NCBI GenBank assembly: GCA_902805845.1
Contig: CADCUI010000014.1
Coordinates: 62,001-126,000, forward strand
Source: an uncultured Nocardioidaceae bacterium
GTDB taxonomy: Bacteria > Actinomycetota > Actinomycetes > Propionibacteriales > Nocardioidaceae
Direction: 5' to 3'
Length of the DNA stretch: 64,000 bases
Shown: positions 8,857 through 17,825 of the stretch, piece after piece
Numbering within the stretch: the stretch's first letter is position 1
Layout of the letters: every line of letters starts with the position of its first letter
Notes under the pieces: generated by a model
Database searches by the model: none
Seen by the model: only the letters and a program-made list of their open reading frames with translations
Told to the model about the DNA's origin: nothing
Position numbers and translations under genes: made by a program

Positions 8857-11800
8857 GCGCCGGTCAGGCAGTGGGGCCCGAGCAGCGCCTTGAGGTCGGC
8901 GAAGAGCGCCGGAGAGGCCGACACCCGGAGCCGGTCGTCCAGCCGCATCACGGTCGTGGCGCTGCGGGTCAGGAGGCGCAGCCGCACCTCCGTCACGCCG
9001 GGGTGGGTGCCGAGGACGTCCTTGAGCTGGTCCACCACCGGAGGCGTGCACCGGGTCGACGGCAGGGAGATCACCACCGGTCCTCCGGTGCCCCGCGACA
9101 CGTCGGGGACGCTGACCTCCTGGCCGTGCAGCTCCGGCTGCTCCTTCTGCCGGGACAGCCGCCCCTTGACCGTGATGATCGTGTCCTCGGTCAGCAGGGT
9201 GCTGGCCAGCTGGTAGGCACTGGGGAACAGCAGCACGTCGATCGCGCCCTCGAGGTCCTCGACGGTGACCATGGCCCAGGAGTCGCCGCGCTTGGTGATC
9301 TTGCGCTGCACGGACGTGACCAGCCCCGAGATGGTGACGGTGGCGTTGTCGGGGCGCTCCTCGTCGACGAGCAGCTGACCGATCGTGCAGTCCGAGCAGT
9401 TGGACAGGATGTGCTCGAGCCCCATGAGCGGGTGGTCGGAGACGTAGAGGCCGAGCATGTCGCGCTCGTGGGCGAGAAGGGTCTGCTTGTCCCACTCCGC
9501 GATGTCAGGGATCGCGAGGCTGACCCCCCAGCCGGCGCCGAAGCCGGCGGGGCCTTGGTCGTCGTCGTCGTCGAGCCCGCCGAAGAGCGAGTCCTGGCCG
9601 ATCGCCTCGTTGCGCTTGATCTCGACGTACTGGTCGACCGCCGACTCGTGCATCGCCACCAGCGCACGCCGCCGGTGGTTGAGGGAGTCGAAGGCGCCCG
9701 CCTTCACCAGGGACTCGATGACCCGCTTGTTGCACACCACCGGCTCCACCTTCGCCAGGAAGTCGCCGAAGTCGGTGTAGCGGCCCTTCTCCCGGCGGGC
9801 AGCCACCACGGAGTCGACCACGTTGCCGCCGACGTTGCGGATCGCGGTGAGCCCGAAGCGGATGTCGGTGCCGATGGGAGTGAAGTTCGCCTCGGACTCG
9901 TTGACGTCGGGCGGCAGCACCTTGATGCCCATCCGACGGCACTCGTTGAGGTAGATCGCCATCTTGTCCTTGTCGTCCTTGACGGACGTGAGGAGGGCCG
10001 CCATGTACTCGGCGGGGTAGTTCGCCTTCAGGTGGGCGGTCCAGTAGGAGACCAGCCCGTAGCCGGCGGTGTGCGACTTGTTGAAGCCGTAGTCGCAGAA
10101 CGGCAGCAGCGTGCCCCACAGCGCGTCGATGGCGTCCTGGGTGAAGCCGTTGCTGCGCATCCCGGAGGTGAAGTTCTCCAGCTGCGCGTCCAGCTCTGCC
10201 TTCTTCTTCTTCCCCATCGCCCGACGCAGCAGGTCTGCCTGGCCGAGGGTGTAGCCGGCGACCTTGCGAGCGATGGCCTGCACCTGCTCCTGGTAGACCA
10301 CCAGCCCGTAGGTCTCGCCGAGGATCTCGGCCAGCGGCTCGCTGAGCTCGGGATGGATCGCCTCGATCGGCTTGCGGTTGTTCTTGCGGTCGGCGTAGTC
10401 GATGTGCGCATTGGCGGCCATCGGACCCGGGCGGTAGAGCGCGAGCACCGCGGAGATGTCCTCGAACGACGTGGGGGCCATCTGCCGCAGCAGCGACCGC
10501 ATCGGTCCACCGTCGAGCTGGAAGACCCCCAGCGTGTCACCACGCGCCAGCAGCTCGTAGGTGGCGCGGTCCTCGAAGCCGAGCTCCTCGATGACGAGCT
10601 TCTCGGAACGGTTGATCTCGATGTTGGCCACCGCGTCGTCGATCACGGTCAGGTTGCGAAGGCCCAGGAAGTCCATCTTCAGCAGGCCGAGCGACTCGCA
10701 GGTCGGATAGTCGAACTGCGTGATGACGGCGCCGTCCTGCTCGCGACGCATGATCGGGATGTTGTCGAGCAGTGGCTCGCTCGACATGATCACGGCACAC
10801 GCGTGCACGCCCCACTGCCGCTTGAGCCCCTCCAGCCCCCGCGCGGTGTCGACGACCCGCTTCACGTCAGGCTCCGCCTCGCAGAGTCCGCGGAACTCCC
10901 CGCCGTCGTGGTAGCGGCTGTGGGAGGGGTCGAAGATCTTGACCAGCGGCACGTCCTTGCCCATGACCGCCGGCGGCATCGCCTTGGTGATCCGGTCGCC
11001 CATCGCGAAGGGGTAGCCCATGATCCGGGAGGCGTCCTTGACCGCCTGCTTGGCCTTGATGGTGCCGTAGGTCACCACCTGGGCGACGCGGTCCTCGCCG
11101 TACTTCTGGTTGACGTAGCGGATGACCTCGCCCCGGCGCCGCTCGTCGAAGTCGATGTCGATGTCCGGCATGGTGACGCGGTCGGGGTTGAGGAAGCGCT
11201 CGAAGAGAAGCTTGTGCTCCAGCGGGTCGAGCTCGGTGATGCCGAGCGCGTAGGCGACCAGAGACCCCGTGGCCGACCCCCGCCCTGGACCGACCCGGAT
11301 GCCCTGGTCGCGGGCCCAGCCGATCAGGTCGGCGGTCACCAGGAAGTAGCCGGGGAAGCCCATCCGGAGGATCAGCTCCACCTCGTAGTCCGCGCGCGTG
11401 CGGACCTCCGCGGGTATCCCCTGGGGATAGCGGCGGAGCAGCCCCCGCTCGACCTCCTTGACGAACCACGACCGCTCGTCCTCGCCCTGGGGGACGTCGA
11501 AGCGAGGCATGAGGTTGGCCGACTCGTTGAACTGGACGTCACAGCGCTCCGCGATGAGCAGCGTGTTGTCGCAGGCCTCGGGCAGTCCGTTGCGATCGGC
11601 CCAGAGCTCGCGCATCTCCGCAGGCGACTTGACGTAGTAGCCGTCGCCGTCGAACTTGAACCTCTTGGGGTCCGACATGGTGCTGCCGGAGGACACGCAG
11701 AGCAGGTGCTCGTGCGACGCCGCGTCCTCCTTGCGCACGTAGTGGGAGTCGTTCGTCGCGATCATCGGCAGCCCGAGGTCCCGCGCAAGCCGCAGCAGTC

Positions 11801-12416
11801 CGTCCCGGACCCGGGTCTCGATCGCGAGCCCGTGGTCCATGAGCTCGAGGAAGTAGCTGTCCTTGCCGAGGATGTCGCGGAAGTCGGCGGCGGCCTGGCG
11901 CGCCTTGTCGTACTTGCCGATGCGCAGCCACGTCTGGACCTCGCCCGAGGGGCAGCCCGTGGTGCCGATGAGCCCCTGGGCGTACTCGGTCAACAGCTCA
12001 CGGTCGGCCCGCGGCTTGTAGAACTGCCCCTCGAGACTGGCCCGGCTGCTGAGCCGGAAGAGGTTGTGCATGCCGGCGGTGCTCTCGGCGAGCAGCGTCA
12101 TGTGCGTGTAGGCGCCGCCTCCGGACACGTCGTCGTCCCCGCCGTCGTTCCAACGGACCCGACGTCGCTCGAAGCGCGAGGTGTTCGGGGTGAAGTAGGC
12201 CTCCATGCCGATGATCGGCTTGACGCCGTGCGCCTTGGCCTTGGCCCAGAACTCATAGGCACCGAAGACGTTGCCGTGGTCGGTCATGGCGATCGAGTCC
12301 ATGCCGAGCTCGGCGGTGCGCGCGAACAGGTCGTCGAGCCGCGCGGCGCCGTCGAGCATGGAGTACTCGGTGTGGACGTGCAGGTGCACGAACGAGTCCT
12401 GCGACCCACCTGCCAT
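8853..12416 (-). CDS. dnaE: DNA polymerase III alpha subunit, replicative DnaE1
   Basis: This is the main chromosomal replicase catalytic subunit, 1187 residues, the normal length for DnaE1. The PHP domain starts at residue 10 with HLHVHTEYSMLDG and continues with TDHGNVFG and a GTTGCPSGE loop. PHP proofreading is family knowledge for actinobacterial DnaE1. The polymerase aspartates are in MPDIDIDFDERRR (about residue 420) and LKMDFLGLRN. GPGRGSATGSLVAY and YGFNKSHTAGYG mark the palm and fingers. The C-terminus has the OB fold (VTISGLVTSVQRKITKRGD). The start at 12416 has a GGAAG ribosome site 5 nt upstream. The gene is distinct from dnaE2 at 49684-53502. Confidence 0.97.
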   Translation of the reverse strand: MAGGSQDSFVHLHVHTEYSMLDGAARLDDLFARTAELGMDSIAMTDHGNVFGAYEFWAKAKAHGVKPIIGMEAYFTPNTSRFERRRVRWNDGGDDDVSGGGAYTHMTLLAESTAGMHNLFRLSSRASLEGQFYKPRADRELLTEYAQGLIGTTGCPSGEVQTWLRIGKYDKARQAAADFRDILGKDSYFLELMDHGLAIETRVRDGLLRLARDLGLPMIATNDSHYVRKEDAASHEHLLCVSSGSTMSDPKRFKFDGDGYYVKSPAEMRELWADRNGLPEACDNTLLIAERCDVQFNESANLMPRFDVPQGEDERSWFVKEVERGLLRRYPQGIPAEVRTRADYEVELILRMGFPGYFLVTADLIGWARDQGIRVGPGRGSATGSLVAYALGITELDPLEHKLLFERFLNPDRVTMPDIDIDFDERRRGEVIRYVNQKYGEDRVAQVVTYGTIKAKQAVKDASRIMGYPFAMGDRITKAMPPAVMGKDVPLVKIFDPSHSRYHDGGEFRGLCEAEPDVKRVVDTARGLEGLKRQWGVHACAVIMSSEPLLDNIPIMRREQDGAVITQFDYPTCESLGLLKMDFLGLRNLTVIDDAVANIEINRSEKLVIEELGFEDRATYELLARGDTLGVFQLDGGPMRSLLRQMAPTSFEDISAVLALYRPGPMAANAHIDYADRKNNRKPIEAIHPELSEPLAEILGETYGLVVYQEQVQAIARKVAGYTLGQADLLRRAMGKKKKAELDAQLENFTSGMRSNGFTQDAIDALWGTLLPFCDYGFNKSHTAGYGLVSYWTAHLKANYPAEYMAALLTSVKDDKDKMAIYLNECRRMGIKVLPPDVNESEANFTPIGTDIRFGLTAIRNVGGNVVDSVVAARREKGRYTDFGDFLAKVEPVVCNKRVIESLVKAGAFDSLNHRRRALVAMHESAVDQYVEIKRNEAIGQDSLFGGLDDDDDQGPAGFGAGWGVSLAIPDIAEWDKQTLLAHERDMLGLYVSDHPLMGLEHILSNCSDCTIGQLLVDEERPDNATVTISGLVTSVQRKITKRGDSWAMVTVEDLEGAIDVLLFPSAYQLASTLLTEDTIITVKGRLSRQKEQPELHGQEVSVPDVSRGTGGPVVISLPSTRCTPPVVDQLKDVLGTHPGVTEVRLRLLTRSATTVMRLDDRLRVSASPALFADLKALLGPHCLTGA

Positions 12417-12497
12417 CAGACTTCCCGGCTCCTCTCGGCGAACACCTCGACACGCGTCCGGGCACAGCTGACCGGACCAGGCCGAGCGGCTGCTCGA

Positions 12498-12510
12498 CCC
12501 TCACTGAGGG
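12498..12510. repeat. Short inverted repeat upstream of dnaE
   Basis: CCCTCA-C-TGAGGG lies in the 154-bp gap between the flavoprotein stop and dnaE. A palindromic CGATGCATCG sits nearby at 12530-12539. Either could be an operator or a weak terminator; nothing else supports a role. Confidence 0.3.
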
Positions 12511-12570
12511 GGAAGGGACTCAGCGTATGCGATGCATCGTGACACCGGCCGCCGACACTCTGCGCCGGCC

Positions 12571-13947
12571 TCACAGCGTGCGGACGTCGGCCTCCACCGC
12601 TTCGAGGGCCTTGCGGGCCGCGATGAGCACGGGGTCCCAGACCGGCGAGAAGGGCGGGGCGTAGGAGAGGTCGAGGGAGAGGATCTCGTCGACGCTCATC
12701 TCGTTCCAGATGCAGACGGCCAAGGCGTCGATCCGCTTGGCGGCGGCCTGCCGCCCCACGATCTGGGCGCCGAGCAGACGGCCGCTGCGCCGCTCGGCCA
12801 GCATCTTGAGCCGGATGGGCTGGGCACCGGGGAAGTATCCCGCCCTGGTCGTGGAGTCGACGGAGGCGGTGACGAACGAGTACCCCGCCCCTTCGGCCTC
12901 CTCGGTGGAGAGCCCGGTGCGCGCCACCTCGAGGTCGCAGACCTTGGTGACCTGGGTGCCGATGACGCCGGGGAAGGTGGCGTAGCCACCGGCGATGTTG
13001 ATGCCGGCGACCCGTCCCTGCTTGTTGGCGTGCGTTCCCAGCGCGACCACGACTCGATCTCCCGAGAGCCGGTGCCGTGACTCGACGCAGTCGCCGGCGG
13101 CCCACACGCCCTCGGCCTGTGTCCGCATCCTGGCGTCGACCGCGATGCCGCCGGAGGCGCCCAGCGGGATGCCCGCTTCCTGCGCCAGCCGCACGTTCGG
13201 CCGCACGCCGAGGCCCAGCACCACGAGATCGGCGGCCAGCTCCCGGCCACTGGCGGTGACCACGGCACGGGCCCGGCCGTCGGCGCCGACCTCGATGGCC
13301 ACGACCTCGTCGGACAGCACGAGGTCGATGCCCTCGCAGCGGACCGCCTCGGCGATGAACTCCCCGATGTCGGGGTCGAAGGTGCCGACCGGGGTCGCGG
13401 AGCGGTCCACGACGGTGACGGCCAGGCCGCGCACCCGGCAGGCCTCGGCCAGCTCCAGCCCGATGTAGCCACCGCCGATCACGACGACCCTGCTGACCTC
13501 ACCCGACTCGAGCTCGGCGCGGAGCGCTGCCCCGTCGTCGAGGACCTGGACGCCGTACACACCGGCGGCGTCGATGCCCGGCACCGGCGGCCGCATGGGC
13601 ACGCTGCCGGTCGCGTAGACGAGGTCGTCGAAGGGCTCGTTCCCCTCGACACCGCTCTCGAGCTCGCGCCAGCGCACCTCCCGGCGGTCGAGGTCGATCG
13701 CCGTCACCTCGGTACGCATCCGTACGTCGATCCCGGCGGCTCGGTGCTCCTCAGGCGTGCGGGCCACCAAGGCCGCCTCGGTCTCGACCGCTCCCCCGAT
13801 CCAGTACGGGATGCCGCACGCCGAGTACGAGGTGGCGCGGCCACGCTCGAAGGCGACCACCTGGAGGTCCGGCCGCCGCTTCTTGGCCTGTGAGGCCGCA
13901 CTCATCCCTGCGGCATCGCCGCCCACCACCACGAGCCGCTGCACCAT
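12571..13947 (-). CDS. CoA-disulfide reductase-like NAD(P)/FAD oxidoreductase
   Basis: The 458-residue flavoprotein begins with the FAD-binding VVVGGDAAGMSAASQAKK. Next comes the single redox cysteine in YSACGIPYWIGG near residue 43, typical of the CoADR/NADH oxidase/peroxidase group that cycles a Cys-SSCoA or sulfenate. A second Rossmann motif, VVIGGGYIGLELAEA, binds NAD(P)H. GVWAAGDC is the third family motif, and the C-terminal dimerisation domain is complete. The actual substrate (CoA disulfide, mycothiol-related disulfide, sulfur or oxygen) is not decided by sequence. TAGGCT at 13960-13955 lies 7 nt before the ATG at 13947, so a leaderless start was chosen over one 45 nt further upstream. 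Confidence 0.88.
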   Translation of the reverse strand: MVQRLVVVGGDAAGMSAASQAKKRRPDLQVVAFERGRATSYSACGIPYWIGGAVETEAALVARTPEEHRAAGIDVRMRTEVTAIDLDRREVRWRELESGVEGNEPFDDLVYATGSVPMRPPVPGIDAAGVYGVQVLDDGAALRAELESGEVSRVVVIGGGYIGLELAEACRVRGLAVTVVDRSATPVGTFDPDIGEFIAEAVRCEGIDLVLSDEVVAIEVGADGRARAVVTASGRELAADLVVLGLGVRPNVRLAQEAGIPLGASGGIAVDARMRTQAEGVWAAGDCVESRHRLSGDRVVVALGTHANKQGRVAGINIAGGYATFPGVIGTQVTKVCDLEVARTGLSTEEAEGAGYSFVTASVDSTTRAGYFPGAQPIRLKMLAERRSGRLLGAQIVGRQAAAKRIDALAVCIWNEMSVDEILSLDLSYAPPFSPVWDPVLIAARKALEAVEADVRTL

Positions 13948-13999
13948 GGCCGGAAGCCTAGGCCCCGCTTGGCTCTTCCTGTCGGCAGGCACGCGGTGC

Positions 14000-14020
14000 T
14001 ATAATCGAACACATGTTCGA
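14000..14020 (+). promoter_or_regulatory. SOS (LexA) box over a leaderless promoter
   Basis: TATAAT at 14000-14005 is a perfect -10 hexamer, with TTCCTG at 13976-13981 as a possible -35. It shares its last base with TCGAAC-ACAT-GTTCGA at 14005-14020, a perfect match to the actinobacterial LexA box. The ATG of the DUF222 gene (14013) is inside the box. LexA bound here would cover the transcription start. Confidence 0.88.
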
Positions 14021-15587
14021 TAGAACGCGGATCGATGGGCTCAGCAGCGTGGCCTGTGCCGACGCGCTCGTCGCCTCCGTGGTCGCCCAACGCCGGCTGG
14101 GCGCGGAGCGGCTCGCGCTGGCCGCCCACTGGGCAGACCTGCATGCCCCCGTCGACGAGACGGAGGTCGGGGACGACTGGACGGTGCACCGGACGCGGAC
14201 GCAGACCCGCTACTTGCCTGGCGGCTCCGACGGCACGCCGGAGATCTCAGAGTTCGCCGGCGACGAGCTCGGGGCGCTGCTCCAGCTCACCACGGGAAGC
14301 GCCAACCGGCTGCTCCGGGACACGCTCGACCTCCGTCACCGCCACCCGAGGCTGTGGGCAGCCGTCATGACCGGCCAGGTGGACGACTGGAAGGCCAGGA
14401 GGGTCTCCAGCGCCACTGCGTCCGCCGGACTGACCCGAGAACAGGCCCTCGACGTCGACCGCCGTACCGCGGCGGCCCTGGTCGGCCTGCCTTTCTCGCG
14501 GGCGATGGACGCGGTCGCCGCTGAGGTCATCAACGCCGACCCCGAGGGCTATGAGAGGCGGCGCGACGGGGAGGGCCAGCGGAGGTACGTCGGCACTGGC
14601 CGCCGCTCCAACAACCACGGCTTGCGCACGTTGATCGCCCAGACGACCGCCGGTGACGTGGCTCGTCTGGACGCGATGATCACCCACGTGGCGCAGCTGC
14701 TTCTGCGGGCGGGGGACAGCGCCAGCGTCGACCACCGTCGGGCCACGGCGCTGGGGCTCCTGGCCAACCCTGCGCTGGCCTGTCTCTTCATCGCTCAGAG
14801 CGCGGTGCAGGCCGACACACCCCACGTGGCCGATGAGCCGGAGCCGAAACCCGAGACAGGCGAGCAGGCCGCCGAGCACGAGGCGGCTCCTCCGACCGCG
14901 CCGCAGCTGGCAGCCGCGTTCGGAAGGGTGCTGGCCCGGCTCGGCGCCAAGGCGCTGGACGGGTTGCGACCTCGGGCCGTCCTCTACCTGCACCTCGCGG
15001 AGGAAGCGCTCCAAGGTGGCCCTGGATGCCACGTCGTCCGTGCCGAGGACCACGGACCTCTGAGCGTCCGTCAGCTCCGTGAATGGCTCTCCACGACGTG
15101 GGGGACCGACCACGTGGAGGTCAGACCGGTTCTCGACCCCGGGGGCATCACTCCCCTCGACGGCTACGAAGTCCCCTCACGGCTACGGGAAGCGCTGCAG
15201 CTGGCCAGCCCCTTCGAGGTGTTCCCCTACGGCACGTTGGCCTCCCGGCACGCCGACCTCGACCACACCGTTCCCTACGCCGGGCTCCGCGCCCGTCCAC
15301 CTGATGATCATCCGCCACCGGGACAGACCCGGCTCGAGAACCTGGGCCCGCTCGGACGAGGTCATCACCGCGCGAAGACGATGGGTGGCTTCACGCTGCA
15401 CCAGCCGTTGCCGGGCATGTACCTCTGGCGGACGCCGACGGGGCACTGGTTCCACGTCGACAACCAAGGCACCCGTCCGCTCGGGCGGCGCACCCCCGCA
15501 GTCCTGGAGCAGCTCCGTGGCCGCGCCAGCACGGTCACCGCCTCCCGGCTGGACACCGCCTTCGCCGAGCTCGTGCTCGCCGCCTGA
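14013..15587 (+). CDS. DUF222 / HNH endonuclease domain protein (13E12 family)
   Basis: The 524-residue protein has the DUF222 helical region in the first 300 residues (RLGAERLALAAHWADLH, DVDRRTAAALVG). The C-terminal HNH-type zinc/nuclease module follows, with HADLDHTVPY, LENLGPLGRGHHRAKTMGGF and HWFHVDNQGTR. The family is multi-copy in many actinobacteria (13E12 REP proteins of Mycobacterium). Some mycobacterial members are LexA-controlled. The biological role is unknown; DNA nicking is only inferred from the HNH motif. A perfect SOS box spans the start codon, and the -10 box is 7 nt upstream, so the mRNA is predicted leaderless. No flanking repeats or inverted ends suggest a mobile element. 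Confidence 0.88.
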   Translation: MFDRTRIDGLSSVACADALVASVVAQRRLGAERLALAAHWADLHAPVDETEVGDDWTVHRTRTQTRYLPGGSDGTPEISEFAGDELGALLQLTTGSANRLLRDTLDLRHRHPRLWAAVMTGQVDDWKARRVSSATASAGLTREQALDVDRRTAAALVGLPFSRAMDAVAAEVINADPEGYERRRDGEGQRRYVGTGRRSNNHGLRTLIAQTTAGDVARLDAMITHVAQLLLRAGDSASVDHRRATALGLLANPALACLFIAQSAVQADTPHVADEPEPKPETGEQAAEHEAAPPTAPQLAAAFGRVLARLGAKALDGLRPRAVLYLHLAEEALQGGPGCHVVRAEDHGPLSVRQLREWLSTTWGTDHVEVRPVLDPGGITPLDGYEVPSRLREALQLASPFEVFPYGTLASRHADLDHTVPYAGLRARPPDDHPPPGQTRLENLGPLGRGHHRAKTMGGFTLHQPLPGMYLWRTPTGHWFHVDNQGTRPLGRRTPAVLEQLRGRASTVTASRLDTAFAELVLAA

Positions 15588-15626
15588 ACCGACAGTCAGT
15601 CGCCGGTCGGCCCTCGACCCCGTCGG

Positions 15627-16349
15627 TCAGTCTTCGACCGCCGCGTCGAGGCTGACGCTGATCACCTCGTGCATGATGCGCCGAAGCCCCGGCTCGCCCA
15701 GACCCGGCGCGTGCTGGGCCATCCGTCGCACGATCTCCGCCTCCCGGTCGGCATCACGTCCGGCGTGGCCAGGGACCTCCTTGACCGACTGGACCGCGGC
15801 CGTGAGGGCCGCTCGGCGGGCGAGCACCACCGCGAGGTCGTCGTCCACCTGGTCGATCTGACGGCGGAAGTACCCCACGGGGTCGACGCCCGGCCAGGCC
15901 ATGCGGAGGTCGGGCGCCCTCTCCTCGTTGCTGCTGCCGTCGGTGTGCTCGAGCTCCACCAGGCCGTGCCTGCCGTAGAAGCGACGTGCCCCGGTGTTGG
16001 TCTCGAACACCCACAGGGCGAACCCGGAGGGTCGAAGCGACTTCGCCAGGTCCAGCAGGGCGCTCCCGATGCCCCGTCCCGTGAGGCCCGGCGCGACGTA
16101 GAGGTCGTCGAGCCAGTCCGGTGTCAGTCTCAGGTAGCCGGCGAGCCCCGTCGCGTCCCCCTCGGCGACCCACACCTCGTCGCCCTCGCGGAGCCGGCCG
16201 GCCATCCACGCGCGGACGTCGTCGTCGTCGTGGACAGATGCGGGCATGGCGGGCACTGCCGCGCGCCGGGCCGCCAGGTGCAGGTCGGCCACCGCGACCG
16301 CATCCTCCACGGTGGCCGGGCGCACCAGCGTGTCCTCAGTCGAGCTCAC
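15627..16349 (-). CDS. GNAT acetyltransferase fused to chorismate mutase domain
   Basis: The 240-residue protein has two parts. Residues 1-150 form a GNAT fold with DLYVAPGLTGRGIGSALLDLA (acetyl-CoA loop V-x-P-x-x-x-G-x-G-x-G) and NTGARRFYGRHGL. Residues 155-240 match an AroQ-type chorismate mutase: YFRRQIDQVDDDLAVVLARRAAL in helix 1, VKEVPGHAGRDADREAEIVRRM in the loop and helix 2, and LRRIMHEVISVSL in helix 3. Chorismate mutase makes prephenate, the precursor of Phe and Tyr. The GNAT substrate is unknown. The GTG start at 16349 overlaps the rluD end by 14 nt. The domain split is clear by eye. I infer that both activities may exist, but loss of one cannot be excluded. Confidence 0.82.
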   Translation of the reverse strand: MSSTEDTLVRPATVEDAVAVADLHLAARRAAVPAMPASVHDDDDVRAWMAGRLREGDEVWVAEGDATGLAGYLRLTPDWLDDLYVAPGLTGRGIGSALLDLAKSLRPSGFALWVFETNTGARRFYGRHGLVELEHTDGSSNEERAPDLRMAWPGVDPVGYFRRQIDQVDDDLAVVLARRAALTAAVQSVKEVPGHAGRDADREAEIVRRMAQHAPGLGEPGLRRIMHEVISVSLDAAVED

Positions 16350-17268
16350 GGATCACGTCCAGGGAGTGCTGCAGGTCCGGAGGGTAGTCCGACTCGTACT
16401 CGACGTACGCCTCGCTCTCGGGGTGCTCGAAGCCGAGGCGCACGGCGTGCAGCCACTGCCGGCCGAGGCCGATCCGTGCAGCCAGCACCGGGTCCCCGCC
16501 GTAGAGCGGGTCGCCCACGCAGGGGTGCTTGAGCGCCTGCATGTGGACCCGGATCTGGTGGGTGCGTCCGGTCTCCAGCTGCAGCTCGAGGAGGCTGGCG
16601 AAGCGGTGGGCCTCGAGCGTGTCGTAGTGCGTGACGCTGTGCTTGCCTCCCGCCATCACCGCGAACTTGTGGTCGTACTTCGGGTTGCGCGCGATCGGCG
16701 CGTCGATCGTGCCGCGCAACGGGTCCGGATGCCCCTGGACCAACGCGTGGTAGGTCTTGTCCACCGCGCGTCGCCGGAAGGCGTTCTTGAGCACGGAGTA
16801 GCCGTACTCCGACTTCGCGATCACCATGACGCCCGAGGTGCCGACGTCCAGTCGCTGCACGATCCCCTGCCGTTCCGGTGCGCCACTCGTCGCGATCCGG
16901 AACCCTGCCGCGGCCAGGTGGCCGACCACCGTCGGCCCGGACCAGCCGGGGCTGGGATGGACCGCGACCCCGACCGGCTTGTCGATCACCACCAGGGCGT
17001 CGTCGTCGTGGACGATCTTGATGCCCTCGACGATCTCCGGCACCACGGCCACCGGGTCGACCGCGGCCGGGATCTCGACCTCGAGCAGACCGCCCCCCGA
17101 CACCCGGTCGGACTTGCTGACCAGCCCCCCGTCGAGGTGGACGAGGTCACGGGCCACGAGGTCGGCGGCCCGGCTCCGGGACAGGCCGAACATGCGCGCG
17201 ATCGCCGCGTCCACTCGTTCCCCGGCCAGTCCTTCGGGCACCGAGACGGTGCGCCGTTCCACGCTCAC
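16336..17268 (-). CDS. rluD: RluA/RluD-family 23S rRNA pseudouridine synthase
   Basis: The enzyme isomerises uridines in rRNA helix 69 or similar targets. The 310-residue protein has an S4 RNA-binding domain (about residues 15-75) and the RluA catalytic motif QRLDVGTSGVMVIAKS, with the catalytic Asp near residue 149. LETGRTHQIRVHM follows and is typical of RluD-like members. Target specificity within the family cannot be fixed by sequence alone. The start is the GTG at 17268, which overlaps the lspA stop as GTGA. A second GTG two codons later has better spacing from GGAGGG and is possible. The order lspA-rluD is conserved in actinobacteria and many other bacteria. Confidence 0.93.
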   Translation of the reverse strand: MSVERRTVSVPEGLAGERVDAAIARMFGLSRSRAADLVARDLVHLDGGLVSKSDRVSGGGLLEVEIPAAVDPVAVVPEIVEGIKIVHDDDALVVIDKPVGVAVHPSPGWSGPTVVGHLAAAGFRIATSGAPERQGIVQRLDVGTSGVMVIAKSEYGYSVLKNAFRRRAVDKTYHALVQGHPDPLRGTIDAPIARNPKYDHKFAVMAGGKHSVTHYDTLEAHRFASLLELQLETGRTHQIRVHMQALKHPCVGDPLYGGDPVLAARIGLGRQWLHAVRLGFEHPESEAYVEYESDYPPDLQHSLDVIRELD

Positions 17269-17825
17269 CGACCCTCCGCCGGGTCGGTCGGCCTCGTCCT
17301 CTCGCCGGTGTAGGCGACGCCGCGGACCGCCTGCAGGATGATCACGCCTGCCGCCACGTTGATGCCGATGTCGGCGACGTTGAAGACCGGCCAGTTCGGC
17401 AGCGCGAGGAAGTCCACGACGTGCCCGCGGAGCACGCCCGGCTGGCGGAAGATCCGATCGGTCAGGTTGCCGAGCACGCCACCGAGCAGGCAGCCGAGTC
17501 CCAGCGCCCACAACGGGCTGCCGAGCCGGCGGGCCAGCAGCAGCACGACGACTGTCGCGGCCACGGCGACGAGAGACAGCACGAACGTGTACGACGTACC
17601 GGTGCTGAACGCCGCTCCCGGGTTGCGGACCAGCGTCAGCTGGAGGAGGTCACCGACCACCGGCACCGGCGGCCGGCCCTCCAGACGGTCGACTGCCAGC
17701 GCCTTGCTGCCCTGGTCGAGAAGGAGAACGACCAGCGCGACGCCGAAGAAGATGCCGAGGGGTCGCCGGGGAGCGTGGTGATCCGGGTCGCTGGAGCTCA
17801 GCGACGCTCCTCGCGCTGCTTGCAT
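17265..17825 (-). CDS. lspA: Lipoprotein signal peptidase II
   Basis: LspA cleaves the signal peptide of diacylglyceryl-modified prolipoproteins in the inner membrane. The 186-residue protein has four hydrophobic segments (about 25-43, 78-96, 101-119, 152-172). The two catalytic aspartates are in GNLTDRIF and FNVADIGIN. LDQGSKALA and VRNPGAAFS complete the family motifs. The N-terminus before the first helix is slightly long and polar. The ATG at 17825 overlaps the 3' end of the dksA/traR-like gene by 28 nt, which implies coupling. Confidence 0.95.
   Translation of the reverse strand: MQAARGASLSSSDPDHHAPRRPLGIFFGVALVVLLLDQGSKALAVDRLEGRPPVPVVGDLLQLTLVRNPGAAFSTGTSYTFVLSLVAVAATVVVLLLARRLGSPLWALGLGCLLGGVLGNLTDRIFRQPGVLRGHVVDFLALPNWPVFNVADIGINVAAGVIILQAVRGVAYTGERTRPTDPAEGR

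Noticed and set aside
8871-12542. Very long plus-strand reading frame (over 1200 codons) opposite dnaE
   Set aside because: It is the antisense of a conserved polymerase gene, and its product is an Arg/Val/Leu/Gly-rich low-complexity chain with no motif. High GC makes stop codons rare in this antisense frame.
14013-15587. DUF222/HNH gene as a mobile element or intein
   Set aside because: There are no terminal inverted repeats, target duplications or split host gene around it. The SOS box and normal base composition indicate a resident gene.
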